Shown here: one piece after another, positions 26,835 through 35,669 of the stretch
Layout of the letters: each line of letters starts with the position of its first letter
Numbering within the stretch: the first letter of the stretch is position 1
From: an uncultured Colwellia sp.
Lineage (GTDB): Bacteria > Pseudomonadota > Gammaproteobacteria > Enterobacterales > Alteromonadaceae
Reading direction: 5' to 3'
Assembly (NCBI GenBank): GCA_913062815.1
Contig: CAJXWZ010000025.1
Coordinates: forward strand, 1 to 64,000
Length of the DNA stretch: 64,000 nucleotides
Notes under the pieces: model-generated
Told to the model about the DNA's origin: nothing
Database searches by the model: none
What the model saw: the letters and a program-made list of their open reading frames with translations, nothing else
Program-made: the position numbers and the translations under genes

Positions 26835-28292
26835 ATGAATACTAGTGTTGTAGTCAATATACACCTTATTTTTGCTGCTGCTTGGCGTAGAAGATATATG
26901 ATTGTTATGCCAATCATTATTTTCCCTATTATTGCTTTGATTACTTGTTTACTTGCACCGAGGACCTGGGAAACACATACCACTATCTTGGTACAAGAAA
27001 GCGCCAAAATGAATCCATTTTTAGAAGATCTGTCTGTATCTACAGATCTTGAGAATAGAATAACGGCCTTAGATACTTTATTACATAGTCGCCATACCTT
27101 AATAAATGTTGGCTATGACTTAGATATCATATCAGTTGAATCAACCAATGATGACATAGAAAGTTTTGTTAAAAAATTATCAGCGTCATTGAGCGTTAAG
27201 TTGATGGGGAAAGACCTCGTTAAATTAGTATATCGAACTGATAATACGGAAAATATAGTGAAAACATTGGAAATTGTGCGTGAACGTTTTCTTGAAAAAC
27301 TGCTTGCTCCTGAGTTATCAGCAATTGATGCATCAGAAACTTTCTTGACGGAGCAGTTAGCGCTGCAAAAGTTATCTTTGCATAAAGCGGAAGTGAATTT
27401 AGCAGAATTTAAGCAACAAAATACCGAGAGTTTACCGAGTTTGTACAGTACAAATACAACCAGAATGGCTCAATTAAATATGTTGCTCGAAGAACGTAAA
27501 ATAGAACTTTCAGGTGCCGTGGCGGCTAAAAAAACTATAAGAACTCGGTTGGCACAAGTGGATCCCGTTATGAGTGAAATTGAGCAGAATATTGTCGAAA
27601 CGAAAAGTGAATTAGCAATGTTACGCTCTCGTTATACCGATAGTCATAGTAAGGTGCAAACAGCTGATCGAAAGTTGGCTCAACTTGAAAGAGAACGTAC
27701 CGTACAAAGCAAGTCGTCTTATAAAATGAATGATGATGCGCTAAACCGTTTATGGGAAATAGCCAGTAAAATGGAAGATGGTGATATGGACAGTAATCAA
27801 AATTTTTTATTGGTTTCACAACTTAAAGAGCTTCAATTTGCTGTTGGTAAAGTTGAACAAATAAAAGAAGAAATAAATTCAATTTCGAAACAATCAGAAG
27901 CGTTAAAAGCATTAATTCTTGTTTCGGGTGATAAGGAAAGACAATTATTAGCGTTGGAGCGAGATCTTAAAGTAAAGCGTAGCCTATACTCTGACCTTCT
28001 TTCTCGCTCTGAAAAAGCCAAAATAACGGGAGCTTTAGGGAAATTTGAGCAGCCAGAGCGAATCAAGATTATTGATGAGCCCTATAAGCCCACTAATCCA
28101 ACTAATTTCACCTTATCTATTTTCCTTATCGCTGGTGTTATGGGAGGAATAGCTTTGGGAGGGGGGCTAGCTTTATTTGTTGAAATTGCGGACACCAGTA
28201 TTCGCTCAAAACAACAAGTTGAGTTAATTACATCAGCTCCTGTTATAACTCGTATCCCTTTCATATCACCTAATTTAGGAGACAAATTATGA
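26835..28292 (+). CDS. sypO: Wzz/GumC-type polysaccharide chain-length protein (SypO-like)
   Basis: 485 residues from the ATG at 26835 (GGAG seven bases upstream). Two transmembrane helices, about 22-44 and 424-446, bracket a large periplasmic domain with long coiled coils (about 170-260 and 330-390), the layout of polysaccharide co-polymerases. No cytoplasmic kinase domain is attached. It should set chain length or support export of the exopolysaccharide. The next gene overlaps its stop by four bases. The order Wzz-GT-GT-sugar transferase is that of sypO-P-Q-R. Confidence 0.85.
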   Translation: MNTSVVVNIHLIFAAAWRRRYMIVMPIIIFPIIALITCLLAPRTWETHTTILVQESAKMNPFLEDLSVSTDLENRITALDTLLHSRHTLINVGYDLDIISVESTNDDIESFVKKLSASLSVKLMGKDLVKLVYRTDNTENIVKTLEIVRERFLEKLLAPELSAIDASETFLTEQLALQKLSLHKAEVNLAEFKQQNTESLPSLYSTNTTRMAQLNMLLEERKIELSGAVAAKKTIRTRLAQVDPVMSEIEQNIVETKSELAMLRSRYTDSHSKVQTADRKLAQLERERTVQSKSSYKMNDDALNRLWEIASKMEDGDMDSNQNFLLVSQLKELQFAVGKVEQIKEEINSISKQSEALKALILVSGDKERQLLALERDLKVKRSLYSDLLSRSEKAKITGALGKFEQPERIKIIDEPYKPTNPTNFTLSIFLIAGVMGGIALGGGLALFVEIADTSIRSKQQVELITSAPVITRIPFISPNLGDKL

Positions 28293-29383
28293 AACCTGCC
28301 ATTGTACATGTAGTTCAGCATCTAAAGCCGGGCGGAATTGAAAGCTTCGCACTAGAGTTTCAAAAAGTAGCAGCGCCATTTTTTGATGTTTATATTGTTT
28401 CTTTAGAATGTTCATATTATCAAAACTATTGGCATGACATTCCTTCAAATACTAAATTTATAAAAGCACTGAATAAAAAGCCAGGATGGCAATTAAATAC
28501 GCTTGAACAGTTAACCCGATTCTTGAAAAATATTCAACCGATCTATGTGCATACTCATCATATTGGTCCATTAATTTATGGTGGTTTAGCTGCTAAATTA
28601 GCAAATATAAAGCATGTAGTGCACACAGAACACGATGCTTGGCACTTAGCAAATAAGAAGCGAAAATTTCTACAATTTCTAGCATTAAAATTGATAAATC
28701 CTATTTTTGTCGCAGATGCAAATTTTGTTGCTGAACAGGTTAAAACCCTAATGCCTAGCATCAAACCGATTGTCATTAGAAATGGTGTAGATACCGATAA
28801 GTTTAAACCAACAATAAAAGATAAGGCCTTTTATAAAAAGGAAGTAAACTTACCTGTTGAGATGAGTTTTATTGGTTGTGCTGCTAGATTAGAATCAGTA
28901 AAAGCACATGACGTATTAATTAAAGCGTTATCTAAATTGCCAAACTCAGTTGGGTTACTCCTTGCCGGAACAGGAAGTTTACGTGATGAGTTAAATACAC
29001 TTGTTAAAAGTCTACATTTAGAAAATAGAGTCTTCTTTCTAGGGCATGTAGAAAATATGAATAATTTCTATGCGTTATTAGACGTATTTTGTTTAAGCTC
29101 TAACAATGAAGGGCTGCCTATCTCTCCTCTAGAAGCACAAGCGTGTAATGTGCCCGTTGTGTTAACTGATGTCGGTGGTTGTAAAGAAGCTGTTTGTAAT
29201 AAGACTGGCGTAGTGGTAACACCTAATGATCCAATTTTATTAGCTCAAGCTCTCTCTCATTGTTTAGAGCAGAAGATTGATGATAGCCCGCGAGAATTTG
29301 TTAAAAAAGAACGTTCAATTAAACAAATGATACGACAATATCTCTCGTTACTGCAATCCGATTTAAGGAGCAAATTATGTTAG
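28289..29383 (+). CDS. Glycosyltransferase family 4 (SypP position)
   Basis: 364 residues, GT-B fold. The N-terminal HVVQHLKPGGIESFALEFQK holds the Gly-rich acceptor loop. The C-terminal NNEGLPISPLEAQACNVPVVLTDVGG at about 268-293 is the E-x7-E donor site of GT4 enzymes. It transfers a sugar to the growing lipid-linked repeat unit at the cytoplasmic face; donor and linkage cannot be read. ATG overlaps the wzz stop, and its own stop is overlapped by the next gene. Confidence 0.85.
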   Translation: MKPAIVHVVQHLKPGGIESFALEFQKVAAPFFDVYIVSLECSYYQNYWHDIPSNTKFIKALNKKPGWQLNTLEQLTRFLKNIQPIYVHTHHIGPLIYGGLAAKLANIKHVVHTEHDAWHLANKKRKFLQFLALKLINPIFVADANFVAEQVKTLMPSIKPIVIRNGVDTDKFKPTIKDKAFYKKEVNLPVEMSFIGCAARLESVKAHDVLIKALSKLPNSVGLLLAGTGSLRDELNTLVKSLHLENRVFFLGHVENMNNFYALLDVFCLSSNNEGLPISPLEAQACNVPVVLTDVGGCKEAVCNKTGVVVTPNDPILLAQALSHCLEQKIDDSPREFVKKERSIKQMIRQYLSLLQSDLRSKLC

Positions 29384-30561
29384 ATTTAATCATACTTTAC
29401 CTATTTGTTTTTTCATGTTTTTTGATTGTTTATCATCATGTCCTATATCCAGTGTTATTAAAGTTGGTAGCAAAAAAGTTAAATTTGATACCACTTGAAA
29501 TCAAGGGAAGAAGCTATGTTAAAAGCACTAAGGATAAACAATTAAATCGCTTTTCAATCATCATCCCTGCTTATAACGAGGAAAAATATATTGCCGATAA
29601 AATACATAACTTAAGTGCATTAGATTATCCGAGTGATAAATATGAATTTATTTTATTATGCGATGGTTGTAGCGATCAAACGTACCAAGTTGCTAATGAC
29701 GCATTAACTCAATTGTCTTGCCAAGACTTACTCTTTCAAGTGATTAACTTTAATGAAAATAGAGGCAAGGTAGCAGTATTAAAAGATGGTATTAACAAGG
29801 CCAAATTCGAAAATATCGTATTAAGCGATGTTTCTGCTTTGCTACCCATCAATTCATTACTCATGTTAGATTCACATTTTGCAGATGACTTAGTTGGCGC
29901 GGTTTCAGGTGCTTATCGATTTGCGAGTAAAGGCTCTGCAGGAGAACAAAAATACTGGAATTATCAAACTGCAATAAAATCGAGAGAAAGTGCTGTGGCC
30001 AGTGTGCTCGGAGCTCATGGCGCTTTTTATGCACTAAGAAGAGTTTGCTATGAGGAAATACCAGTAGATACGATTAATGATGACTTTCTTATCCCAATGA
30101 ATGTGATCAAACAGGGCTTTCGTGTTGTTTATGAACCCAGAGTTGCTGCAGTAGAGTTAGAGAGTGTAGATATAAACCAAGATATGAAACGACGAGTTAG
30201 AATAGCTGCGGGAAATTTTCAACAGCTTATTTATCTATTGCCATTATTAGCGCCTAAATATGGTTGGAATGCATTTAATTTTGCTTCCGGGAAAGCACTA
30301 AGGGCGTTAACACCATTCATATTATTGATTATCTTACTGACCAGCCTGTATTTATTATCTACACACGCATTCTTTATCTATGTGTTTGTTACCCAAGTCT
30401 TAGTATATGGCGGTGTTTGGCTTACCAATATCCTTAAATATTCACCTAACAATAAATTGATCAAACTCGTTTGTTATCTGATCAATGGCTATTGGGTCGC
30501 GTTAATTGGCTCACTAAAATATATGCTTGGTTTACAACAAAAGGTTTGGACGAAAATCTAG
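29377..30561 (+). CDS. Membrane glycosyltransferase family 2 (SypQ position)
   Basis: 394 residues. One N-terminal transmembrane helix (about 2-25), a GT2 catalytic domain (RFSIIIPAYNEEKYI at about 52-66, LLCDGCSDQT, and a later DDFLIP), and C-terminal membrane helices at about 312-335 and 337-357. RRVRIAAGNFQQ resembles the Q/RxxRW-type region of processive GT2 enzymes in altered form. It probably adds a sugar at the membrane during repeat-unit or chain assembly. SD AAGGAG; it overlaps the previous gene by seven bases. Confidence 0.85.
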   Translation: MLDLIILYLFVFSCFLIVYHHVLYPVLLKLVAKKLNLIPLEIKGRSYVKSTKDKQLNRFSIIIPAYNEEKYIADKIHNLSALDYPSDKYEFILLCDGCSDQTYQVANDALTQLSCQDLLFQVINFNENRGKVAVLKDGINKAKFENIVLSDVSALLPINSLLMLDSHFADDLVGAVSGAYRFASKGSAGEQKYWNYQTAIKSRESAVASVLGAHGAFYALRRVCYEEIPVDTINDDFLIPMNVIKQGFRVVYEPRVAAVELESVDINQDMKRRVRIAAGNFQQLIYLLPLLAPKYGWNAFNFASGKALRALTPFILLIILLTSLYLLSTHAFFIYVFVTQVLVYGGVWLTNILKYSPNNKLIKLVCYLINGYWVALIGSLKYMLGLQQKVWTKI

Positions 30562-30569
30562 GAGAAATT

Positions 30570-31217
30570 ATGTCTATTTATACTTATACTAATTTTCAGC
30601 TTAATGTTAATCACATCAAACGCTTTATTGATGTATCGATAGCCGTGTTATTACTTAGCACCTTATGGCCCTTATTTATCTTTATTGCAGTATTAATTAA
30701 AGTAAGCAGCGCCGGTCCTATTATATATAGCCAGCGCCGCGTAGGGGTGATTTTGAATGATAGAACTGAATTTTTCGATATATATAAATTTAGAACTATG
30801 TGTAATAAAGCTGAAGCACTTACAGGGGCCATTTGGGCTGCGGAAAATGATCCTCGATTAACCTTAATAGGTAAACTTCTAAGAAAGTGTAGGCTTGATG
30901 AATTACCTCAATTAATCAATGTAATAAAAGGCGAGATGTCAATTGTTGGGCCTAGACCTGAACGTCCTGGCATTGCCCTATATTTAGAGAAGAAAATCCC
31001 TTTTTACTCAGAGCGAACTTATGATGTGCTTCCAGGTATTACAGGGTTAGCGCAGGTGCATCAAGGTTATGATACTTCAATCGAAGATGTGAAATCTAAA
31101 ATACTCTATGACTTTGCATACTCCTTATCACTGACTAAACTAACAAAGTGGCTAACGATGGATTTTCTTATAATATGTCGTACTCTGATGATAATGATCC
31201 TCGGTAGAGGTCGTTAA
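30570..31217 (+). CDS. sypR: Initiating sugar-phosphate transferase (SypR-like)
   Basis: 215 residues from the ATG at 30570 (GGAG before it); a longer frame back to 30471 lies inside the previous gene. It has one N-terminal membrane helix (about 16-37) and the full bacterial sugar transferase domain: SAGPIIYSQRRVG, FDIYKFRTMC, LRKCRLDELPQLINV and MSIVGPRPERP. Such enzymes load the first sugar phosphate on undecaprenyl phosphate and so start repeat-unit synthesis. The short form, without the extra N-terminal helices of WcaJ, fits SypR and PglC-like enzymes. Confidence 0.9.
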   Translation: MSIYTYTNFQLNVNHIKRFIDVSIAVLLLSTLWPLFIFIAVLIKVSSAGPIIYSQRRVGVILNDRTEFFDIYKFRTMCNKAEALTGAIWAAENDPRLTLIGKLLRKCRLDELPQLINVIKGEMSIVGPRPERPGIALYLEKKIPFYSERTYDVLPGITGLAQVHQGYDTSIEDVKSKILYDFAYSLSLTKLTKWLTMDFLIICRTLMIMILGRGR

Positions 31218-31260
31218 TGATGATTTTACACTCAACTTTAAGGGGGAAGTACTGATCGAG

Positions 31261-32151
31261 ATGAATAATATTAAAATAGTATGTATCGGTGGCGGACATG
31301 GATTAGGTCACTTGCTTAAAGTTATCTCTAAAATGCAAAATATTGATTTAACCGGTGTAGTCACCACAACTGATAATGGCGGCTCCACAGGAAGGTTAAG
31401 AGAAGACTCTAATACTATAGCATGGGGCGATATCAGGCATTGTTTGTCTGAACTTAGCCAAGAAAGTTCTATTCAATCTTTATTATTTGAGCATAGATTT
31501 AAAGAGTTTGGCGAATTGTCTGGTCACAGCCTAGGTAACCTAATGTTTTGTGCTATCAATGAAATGTGTCTAAAGCCAACTGACAGCGTTAAGGTGATGA
31601 CTAAGTTTTTAAATATAAAGGTAAATTTATTACCTATGTCTGATGCTGCAGCTCACTTGGTCAGTGAAACTAGAAATAAAGAAAGGTTTATTGGAGAAAC
31701 CTCAGTAGATCGCCATATGAAGGAAGAAGTGGTTAAGCTAGTCCTTGAACCAAGCATAAAACCAACAAGTGAAGTAATTCAAGCGATCAGCAGTGCAAAT
31801 ATATTATTTTTAGGTCCTGGAAGCTTCTTCACTAGTACCTTGCCTAGTTTATTGATGCCAGAGATTGTTGATGCAATAAACGAAAATGAAAATGTTGGCA
31901 TATACTTTTTAACTAATGTAGTGAAAGAGTTTACTAATCAGTGTGATGAGTTACTTTTTCAGCTAAATTTTTTAAAAGCATTAGGACTGAATAAAGACAT
32001 TTTTAGTGTTATACCAAACCACCGTAGATTAGACATGGTCAATGATGACCTCTCGTGTATTTTTGCCGAGATCCCTGCAGATAAGTATGGGCGGCATGAC
32101 GCTTTAGCGTTAGAGCGCTTTGTTGATCAAACTATTTACAATAATACCTGA
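31261..32151 (+). CDS. YvcK/CofD-like protein
   Basis: 296 residues. The N-terminus IKIVCIGGGHGLGHLLKVI and VTTTDNGGSTGRLREDS, and later GHSLGNLMFCAI, are the signature of the YvcK/YbhK branch of the CofD fold. These proteins bind UDP-sugars (UDP-GlcNAc in Bacillus YvcK) and link central carbon flow to envelope synthesis; catalytic activity is unproven. It lies 43 bases after the sugar transferase and is the last gene before a gap. I know of no such gene in the Vibrio fischeri syp locus. Here it may report or steer nucleotide-sugar supply. Confidence 0.85.
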   Translation: MNNIKIVCIGGGHGLGHLLKVISKMQNIDLTGVVTTTDNGGSTGRLREDSNTIAWGDIRHCLSELSQESSIQSLLFEHRFKEFGELSGHSLGNLMFCAINEMCLKPTDSVKVMTKFLNIKVNLLPMSDAAAHLVSETRNKERFIGETSVDRHMKEEVVKLVLEPSIKPTSEVIQAISSANILFLGPGSFFTSTLPSLLMPEIVDAINENENVGIYFLTNVVKEFTNQCDELLFQLNFLKALGLNKDIFSVIPNHRRLDMVNDDLSCIFAEIPADKYGRHDALALERFVDQTIYNNT

Positions 32152-32202
32152 CGAATATTCTCCAACTCATTCCGCTTAAACTTTTTAATTTGCTTCTTGT
32201 AT

Positions 32203-32216
32203 TTTGCATTATGCAT
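32203..32216 (+). promoter_or_regulatory. Candidate enhancer motif (GCA-N3-TGC)
   Basis: TTTGCATTATGCAT, core GCATTATGC, about 77 bases upstream of the sypA-type sigma-54 promoter. It has the same spacing of half-sites as the motifs at 23432 and 49081, with a different centre. Confidence 0.4.
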
Positions 32217-32291
32217 ATTATTCGCATTTTATAATTCTATATAAATGCAGTTAATCTCTTACCTTATTGAAAAATATAGTATTTTCATGGT

Positions 32292-32307
32292 TGGCTTATT
32301 CGTTGCA
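32292..32307 (+). promoter_or_regulatory. Candidate sigma-54 promoter of the sypA-type operon
   Basis: TGGCTTATTCGTTGCA has TGGC, exact GG-N10-GC spacing and TTGCA. It lies 37 bases upstream of the STAS gene ATG, which has GAGAGG before it. sypA in Vibrio fischeri likewise has a sigma-54 promoter. Confidence 0.7.
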
Positions 32308-32344
32308 GTATTCATGTTGAATACAACAAGTTGAGAGGTTTACC

Positions 32345-32695
32345 ATGCAAAATGACAACTACATTATCAATAACGACTTTGTAATTAAATTGCACGATGA
32401 ATTTGATGCAGAGCTTGTAAAATCAATGCGTGACGAATTAGAAGCGTTAAGCGAATTAACTACCAATATCGTAGTTGATCTTAATGATGTCAGGTTTATT
32501 GATTCATCAGGTATTGGCGCCATTGTTTTTCTCTATAAAAGAATGCTTGCCAAAGGCCTTAATCTTTCTGTGGTCGGTTTAGGTATTCAACCAGCCGAGC
32601 TTTTTGAGATGTTGATGCTAGACAAAACAATCAACTGCTACGAAAGTATTGAAAATTACTTGTTAAAAACTCAAGCAATTAAGACGGCATCATAA
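32345..32695 (+). CDS. sypA: STAS-domain protein, SypA-like partner-switch target
   Basis: 116 residues, a single STAS domain of the anti-sigma-factor-antagonist type. The phosphorylatable serine motif is FIDSSGIGAI with Ser54/Ser55. In Vibrio fischeri SypA controls biofilm formation and is phosphorylated or dephosphorylated by SypE. The matching SypE-type enzyme is encoded here at 38604-40103. It is the first gene of the operon, and its stop overlaps the start of the OmpA-like gene by one base. Confidence 0.85.
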   Translation: MQNDNYIINNDFVIKLHDEFDAELVKSMRDELEALSELTTNIVVDLNDVRFIDSSGIGAIVFLYKRMLAKGLNLSVVGLGIQPAELFEMLMLDKTINCYESIENYLLKTQAIKTAS

Positions 32696-33564
32696 TGACT
32701 AGTCTAATTAAACACATTGTAGTGTTACTACTCATGTTTTTGACTGGTTGCAGTTTAGTGAGTAGTAAACGCACTATGATTAGTATATTTGACCTTGAGC
32801 ATTCTGTTAAAAATCAAGACAAAGTGTTGCAACAGTATATTAAAGCAGCCCAGCACCAATTGCTTTCGTTAGAGAAAGCCACTGCCGGCCGCTGTTTAAA
32901 TGGTCAAATGTTTATTGCTAATGCTATCTTTTCAAGAGCAAAAAACGAATATCAAAATACTTTATATAAAGATGCGTTTATTACACTGACACATTTTGAT
33001 AGACAGATAAAAAAAACCCGCTGTATTTTGTCATATGTAGAAGGAAAATTTGGTTGTAAACAAACAAACAATACTTTTATGCTAAAACATTGGTATCAAG
33101 AAGGTCGATATGAACAATGTGATGTAAAAAACAACATAGAAGTTGTTCCCGTGACAAACAAGGCAGTGAAGGAGCTAGAAAATGAAATTATATTTGAAAC
33201 GCTTCATGAGTTTAATAGTGCAGATATTAAACCTATTTACCTAGCAAGCCTTGATAAAGTGGCCGAACTTTTAAATCTTTACCCTGAATCAATAATTTCG
33301 ATAGTTGGTAATGCGGATAGTATAGGTAGCAACTCTTATAATCATAATTTAGGGAAAAAAAGAGCCCAAGAAATTGCCGGGTATTTAATCGACAGGGGCG
33401 TTATACCAGTACGTATTACTGTATCTACTAATGGCGAGGAGCTAATTCGAGAAACTGAACATAATGATGTTGACCGAGTATTTAATCGTTACACGTTATT
33501 GACAGTTAAGTTGATAAGTCAGCGTGCTGAAGTTGAAGTTACTCAAGGAGATTCTCATGATTAG
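32695..33564 (+). CDS. sypB: OmpA-family lipoprotein, SypB-like
   Basis: 289 residues. The lipoprotein signal ends with LTGC, Cys19. The C-terminal OmpA/peptidoglycan-binding domain (about 185-280) contains IVGNADSIGSNSYNHNLGKKRAQEIAGYL in the expected order with a downstream Arg-rich segment (ETEHNDVDRVFNRYTLL). It probably ties the export machine to the cell wall. Between them lies a region with CxC-type spaced cysteines (C80s-C110s) of unknown role. It follows sypA with a one-base overlap and overlaps the exporter gene by eight bases. Confidence 0.82.
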   Translation: MTSLIKHIVVLLLMFLTGCSLVSSKRTMISIFDLEHSVKNQDKVLQQYIKAAQHQLLSLEKATAGRCLNGQMFIANAIFSRAKNEYQNTLYKDAFITLTHFDRQIKKTRCILSYVEGKFGCKQTNNTFMLKHWYQEGRYEQCDVKNNIEVVPVTNKAVKELENEIIFETLHEFNSADIKPIYLASLDKVAELLNLYPESIISIVGNADSIGSNSYNHNLGKKRAQEIAGYLIDRGVIPVRITVSTNGEELIRETEHNDVDRVFNRYTLLTVKLISQRAEVEVTQGDSHD

Positions 33565-35668
33565 GAAATTATTGATCTTTATACTTGTTTTCATCTTTAC
33601 TGTGAATACACATACACATGCACAAGCGTTAAAAATTCGTCCCGGAGATGTGTTAATGCTGGAATTGCCTGGTGAAGAAGCTTTTGAGAACACTTTTCAA
33701 GTAAAACGTGATGGTACACTTTCATTACCAGAAGTAGGGCAAATACTTATTACGGGTAAGACAGTCGAAGATGCTAAGACTCTGTTGAAAAAGGTGTTAG
33801 GTAATGAGTATAGGGCGATTAATGATTTTGAACTCTATCTAATTGAAAGACGTTTAACGGTTCAAGTGTTAGGTTTTGTGGAAACTCCCGGCATTATTGA
33901 TCTTCCTGAAGATGGCAATATACAAATGGCTTTACAAAGAGCTGGCGGAGCCACAGCTGGAGCCCAGTTAGACAAATTACAACTCAACAGAAACGGTGAT
34001 ATTGAAACGTTCGATTATAAAAAATACCTTGATACAGGTGACTTTTCAATTCTGCCACAAATAGAGTCCCTTGATGTGATTTTTGTACCCGCATCACCTT
34101 TAATTGGTAATGTTCAAATGGATTTCGATGCAGCAACGCTTTCTGCAAGTGGCGATGGCTCAGAAGCAAACACTGCAATTAAAGTGTTTGGTGAAGTGCT
34201 TAAACCTGGTGTTTTTTCTTTCAAAGAAGGTAATACTGTTGTTGACATGTTAATGAGAGCAGGGGGCGTGACACGATATGCAGGTGTTGAACATATTCGC
34301 GTTATTAATGAAGGTGAGCCTAAGTTATTTGATTTAAAGGCTTATCTCGATACCGGCGATACGGCACGTATGCCGAAAATAACAGCAGGCTCTACCTTGT
34401 TTGTCCCTATTCAAGAAGAAGAAATAAAAAGTGGCTTACGCACCATCTATGTTATGGGAGAGGTTTTTAAACCGGGTGCTTATGAGGCATCTAGTGGCAG
34501 TGCCTTTTTCGATATTTTAGCCAATGCTGGCGGCCCAACACGGTTTGCTGAAACTCGTCAACTGAGAATTATTAGAACAACAGGTAAAGTAGATGCATTT
34601 GATTTACAAGCCTATACTGAAGGGTTCGGTGATCATGTAGTGCCAACAATTTCAGTTGGAGATGCAATTTTTGTCCCTGAAAAAACTGACATGAATGAAA
34701 AGTCTTGGTTAAAAATTTCACCAAGCAGAGCCATCAGGGTTATTGGTGCAGTGGTTAAACCAGGTCGTTATGAATGGGGTAATGAAATGTCATTTTTAGA
34801 CATACTGTCACATGCAGGTGGTCCAACACAAGATGCTGACATCTCGCAAATTCGTATTATAAAAAATGGTCAAGACAGCAGAGATAAACCATTTGATTTG
34901 GGTCGTTTTATTACGGAAGGTGGAGATTTTTCGTTACTACCCAATGTCAGCGCAGGTGACACTATCGTTGTACCAGAGCGCCCTCGGGATGTAATTGATA
35001 ATAAAGCAAGGTGGCTAAGACAAGCGCAATCAAATTCAATTTATGTCTTTGGGCAAGTAGGGCAACCAGGCCGATATGCCTTTGATGATAAACTTCATTT
35101 TTTAGACATTTTATCAGCGGCTGATGGCCCTAATCAACATGCTGATATTCATCAGGTTAAGGTAACGCACCGTAATGGCAATCAAACTAAAGTAACGACA
35201 GTTGATTTAGGTTTGTATTTTGAAACAGGCGATGAAACTTTATTGCCGATGGTGAAATCAGGAGACACAATATATATACCTGAAAAGAACAAGCCTTGGC
35301 TAGATCAGAAAAAAGAGCAGACTGTTCGTATCATTGGCTCTGTTGATAAACCGGGTAGATATAAATTTAATGACCAAATGACAGTTTTAGATTTACTCGC
35401 TGAGTCTGGAGGACCAACACAAACTGCTTATTTGGAAAAAATAATGATCGTAAATATTTCGACAGCAGATCATCATCAAAATGCTAGCCAAGTGTTCAAT
35501 TTTGAGGCCTTTGTTAAGCATCCTAATTTTGAACGTTTACCAATCGTTAGAGCAGGTGACACAGTGTATGTACCTGATCTTTCGAGCAGTAATTGGAATA
35601 TATTTATGGGGAATGTAAAAGATGTTGTCAGTATTGTTTCCCTCGTTGCAATAACCGGAGGGCTATAA
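33557..35668 (+). CDS. sypC: Polysaccharide export protein with six SLBB domains, SypC-like
   Basis: 703 residues from the ATG at 33557 (CAAGGAG upstream). The signal peptide is about 1-22. Then comes a poly-export domain (LKIRPGDVLMLELPG … VKRDGTLSLPEVGQI) and six SLBB units, each starting with a pattern like V.G.V.KPG.Y and ending in AGGPT; they begin near residues 103, 213, 302, 397, 500 and 598. Wza-type outer-membrane exporters usually have two to three such units, so this is a long periplasmic tunnel. A short C-terminal hydrophobic stretch (VSIVSLVAITGGL) resembles the outer-membrane helix of Wza. No lipobox is seen. Confidence 0.85.
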   Translation: MIRKLLIFILVFIFTVNTHTHAQALKIRPGDVLMLELPGEEAFENTFQVKRDGTLSLPEVGQILITGKTVEDAKTLLKKVLGNEYRAINDFELYLIERRLTVQVLGFVETPGIIDLPEDGNIQMALQRAGGATAGAQLDKLQLNRNGDIETFDYKKYLDTGDFSILPQIESLDVIFVPASPLIGNVQMDFDAATLSASGDGSEANTAIKVFGEVLKPGVFSFKEGNTVVDMLMRAGGVTRYAGVEHIRVINEGEPKLFDLKAYLDTGDTARMPKITAGSTLFVPIQEEEIKSGLRTIYVMGEVFKPGAYEASSGSAFFDILANAGGPTRFAETRQLRIIRTTGKVDAFDLQAYTEGFGDHVVPTISVGDAIFVPEKTDMNEKSWLKISPSRAIRVIGAVVKPGRYEWGNEMSFLDILSHAGGPTQDADISQIRIIKNGQDSRDKPFDLGRFITEGGDFSLLPNVSAGDTIVVPERPRDVIDNKARWLRQAQSNSIYVFGQVGQPGRYAFDDKLHFLDILSAADGPNQHADIHQVKVTHRNGNQTKVTTVDLGLYFETGDETLLPMVKSGDTIYIPEKNKPWLDQKKEQTVRIIGSVDKPGRYKFNDQMTVLDLLAESGGPTQTAYLEKIMIVNISTADHHQNASQVFNFEAFVKHPNFERLPIVRAGDTVYVPDLSSSNWNIFMGNVKDVVSIVSLVAITGGL

Positions 35669-35669
35669 C

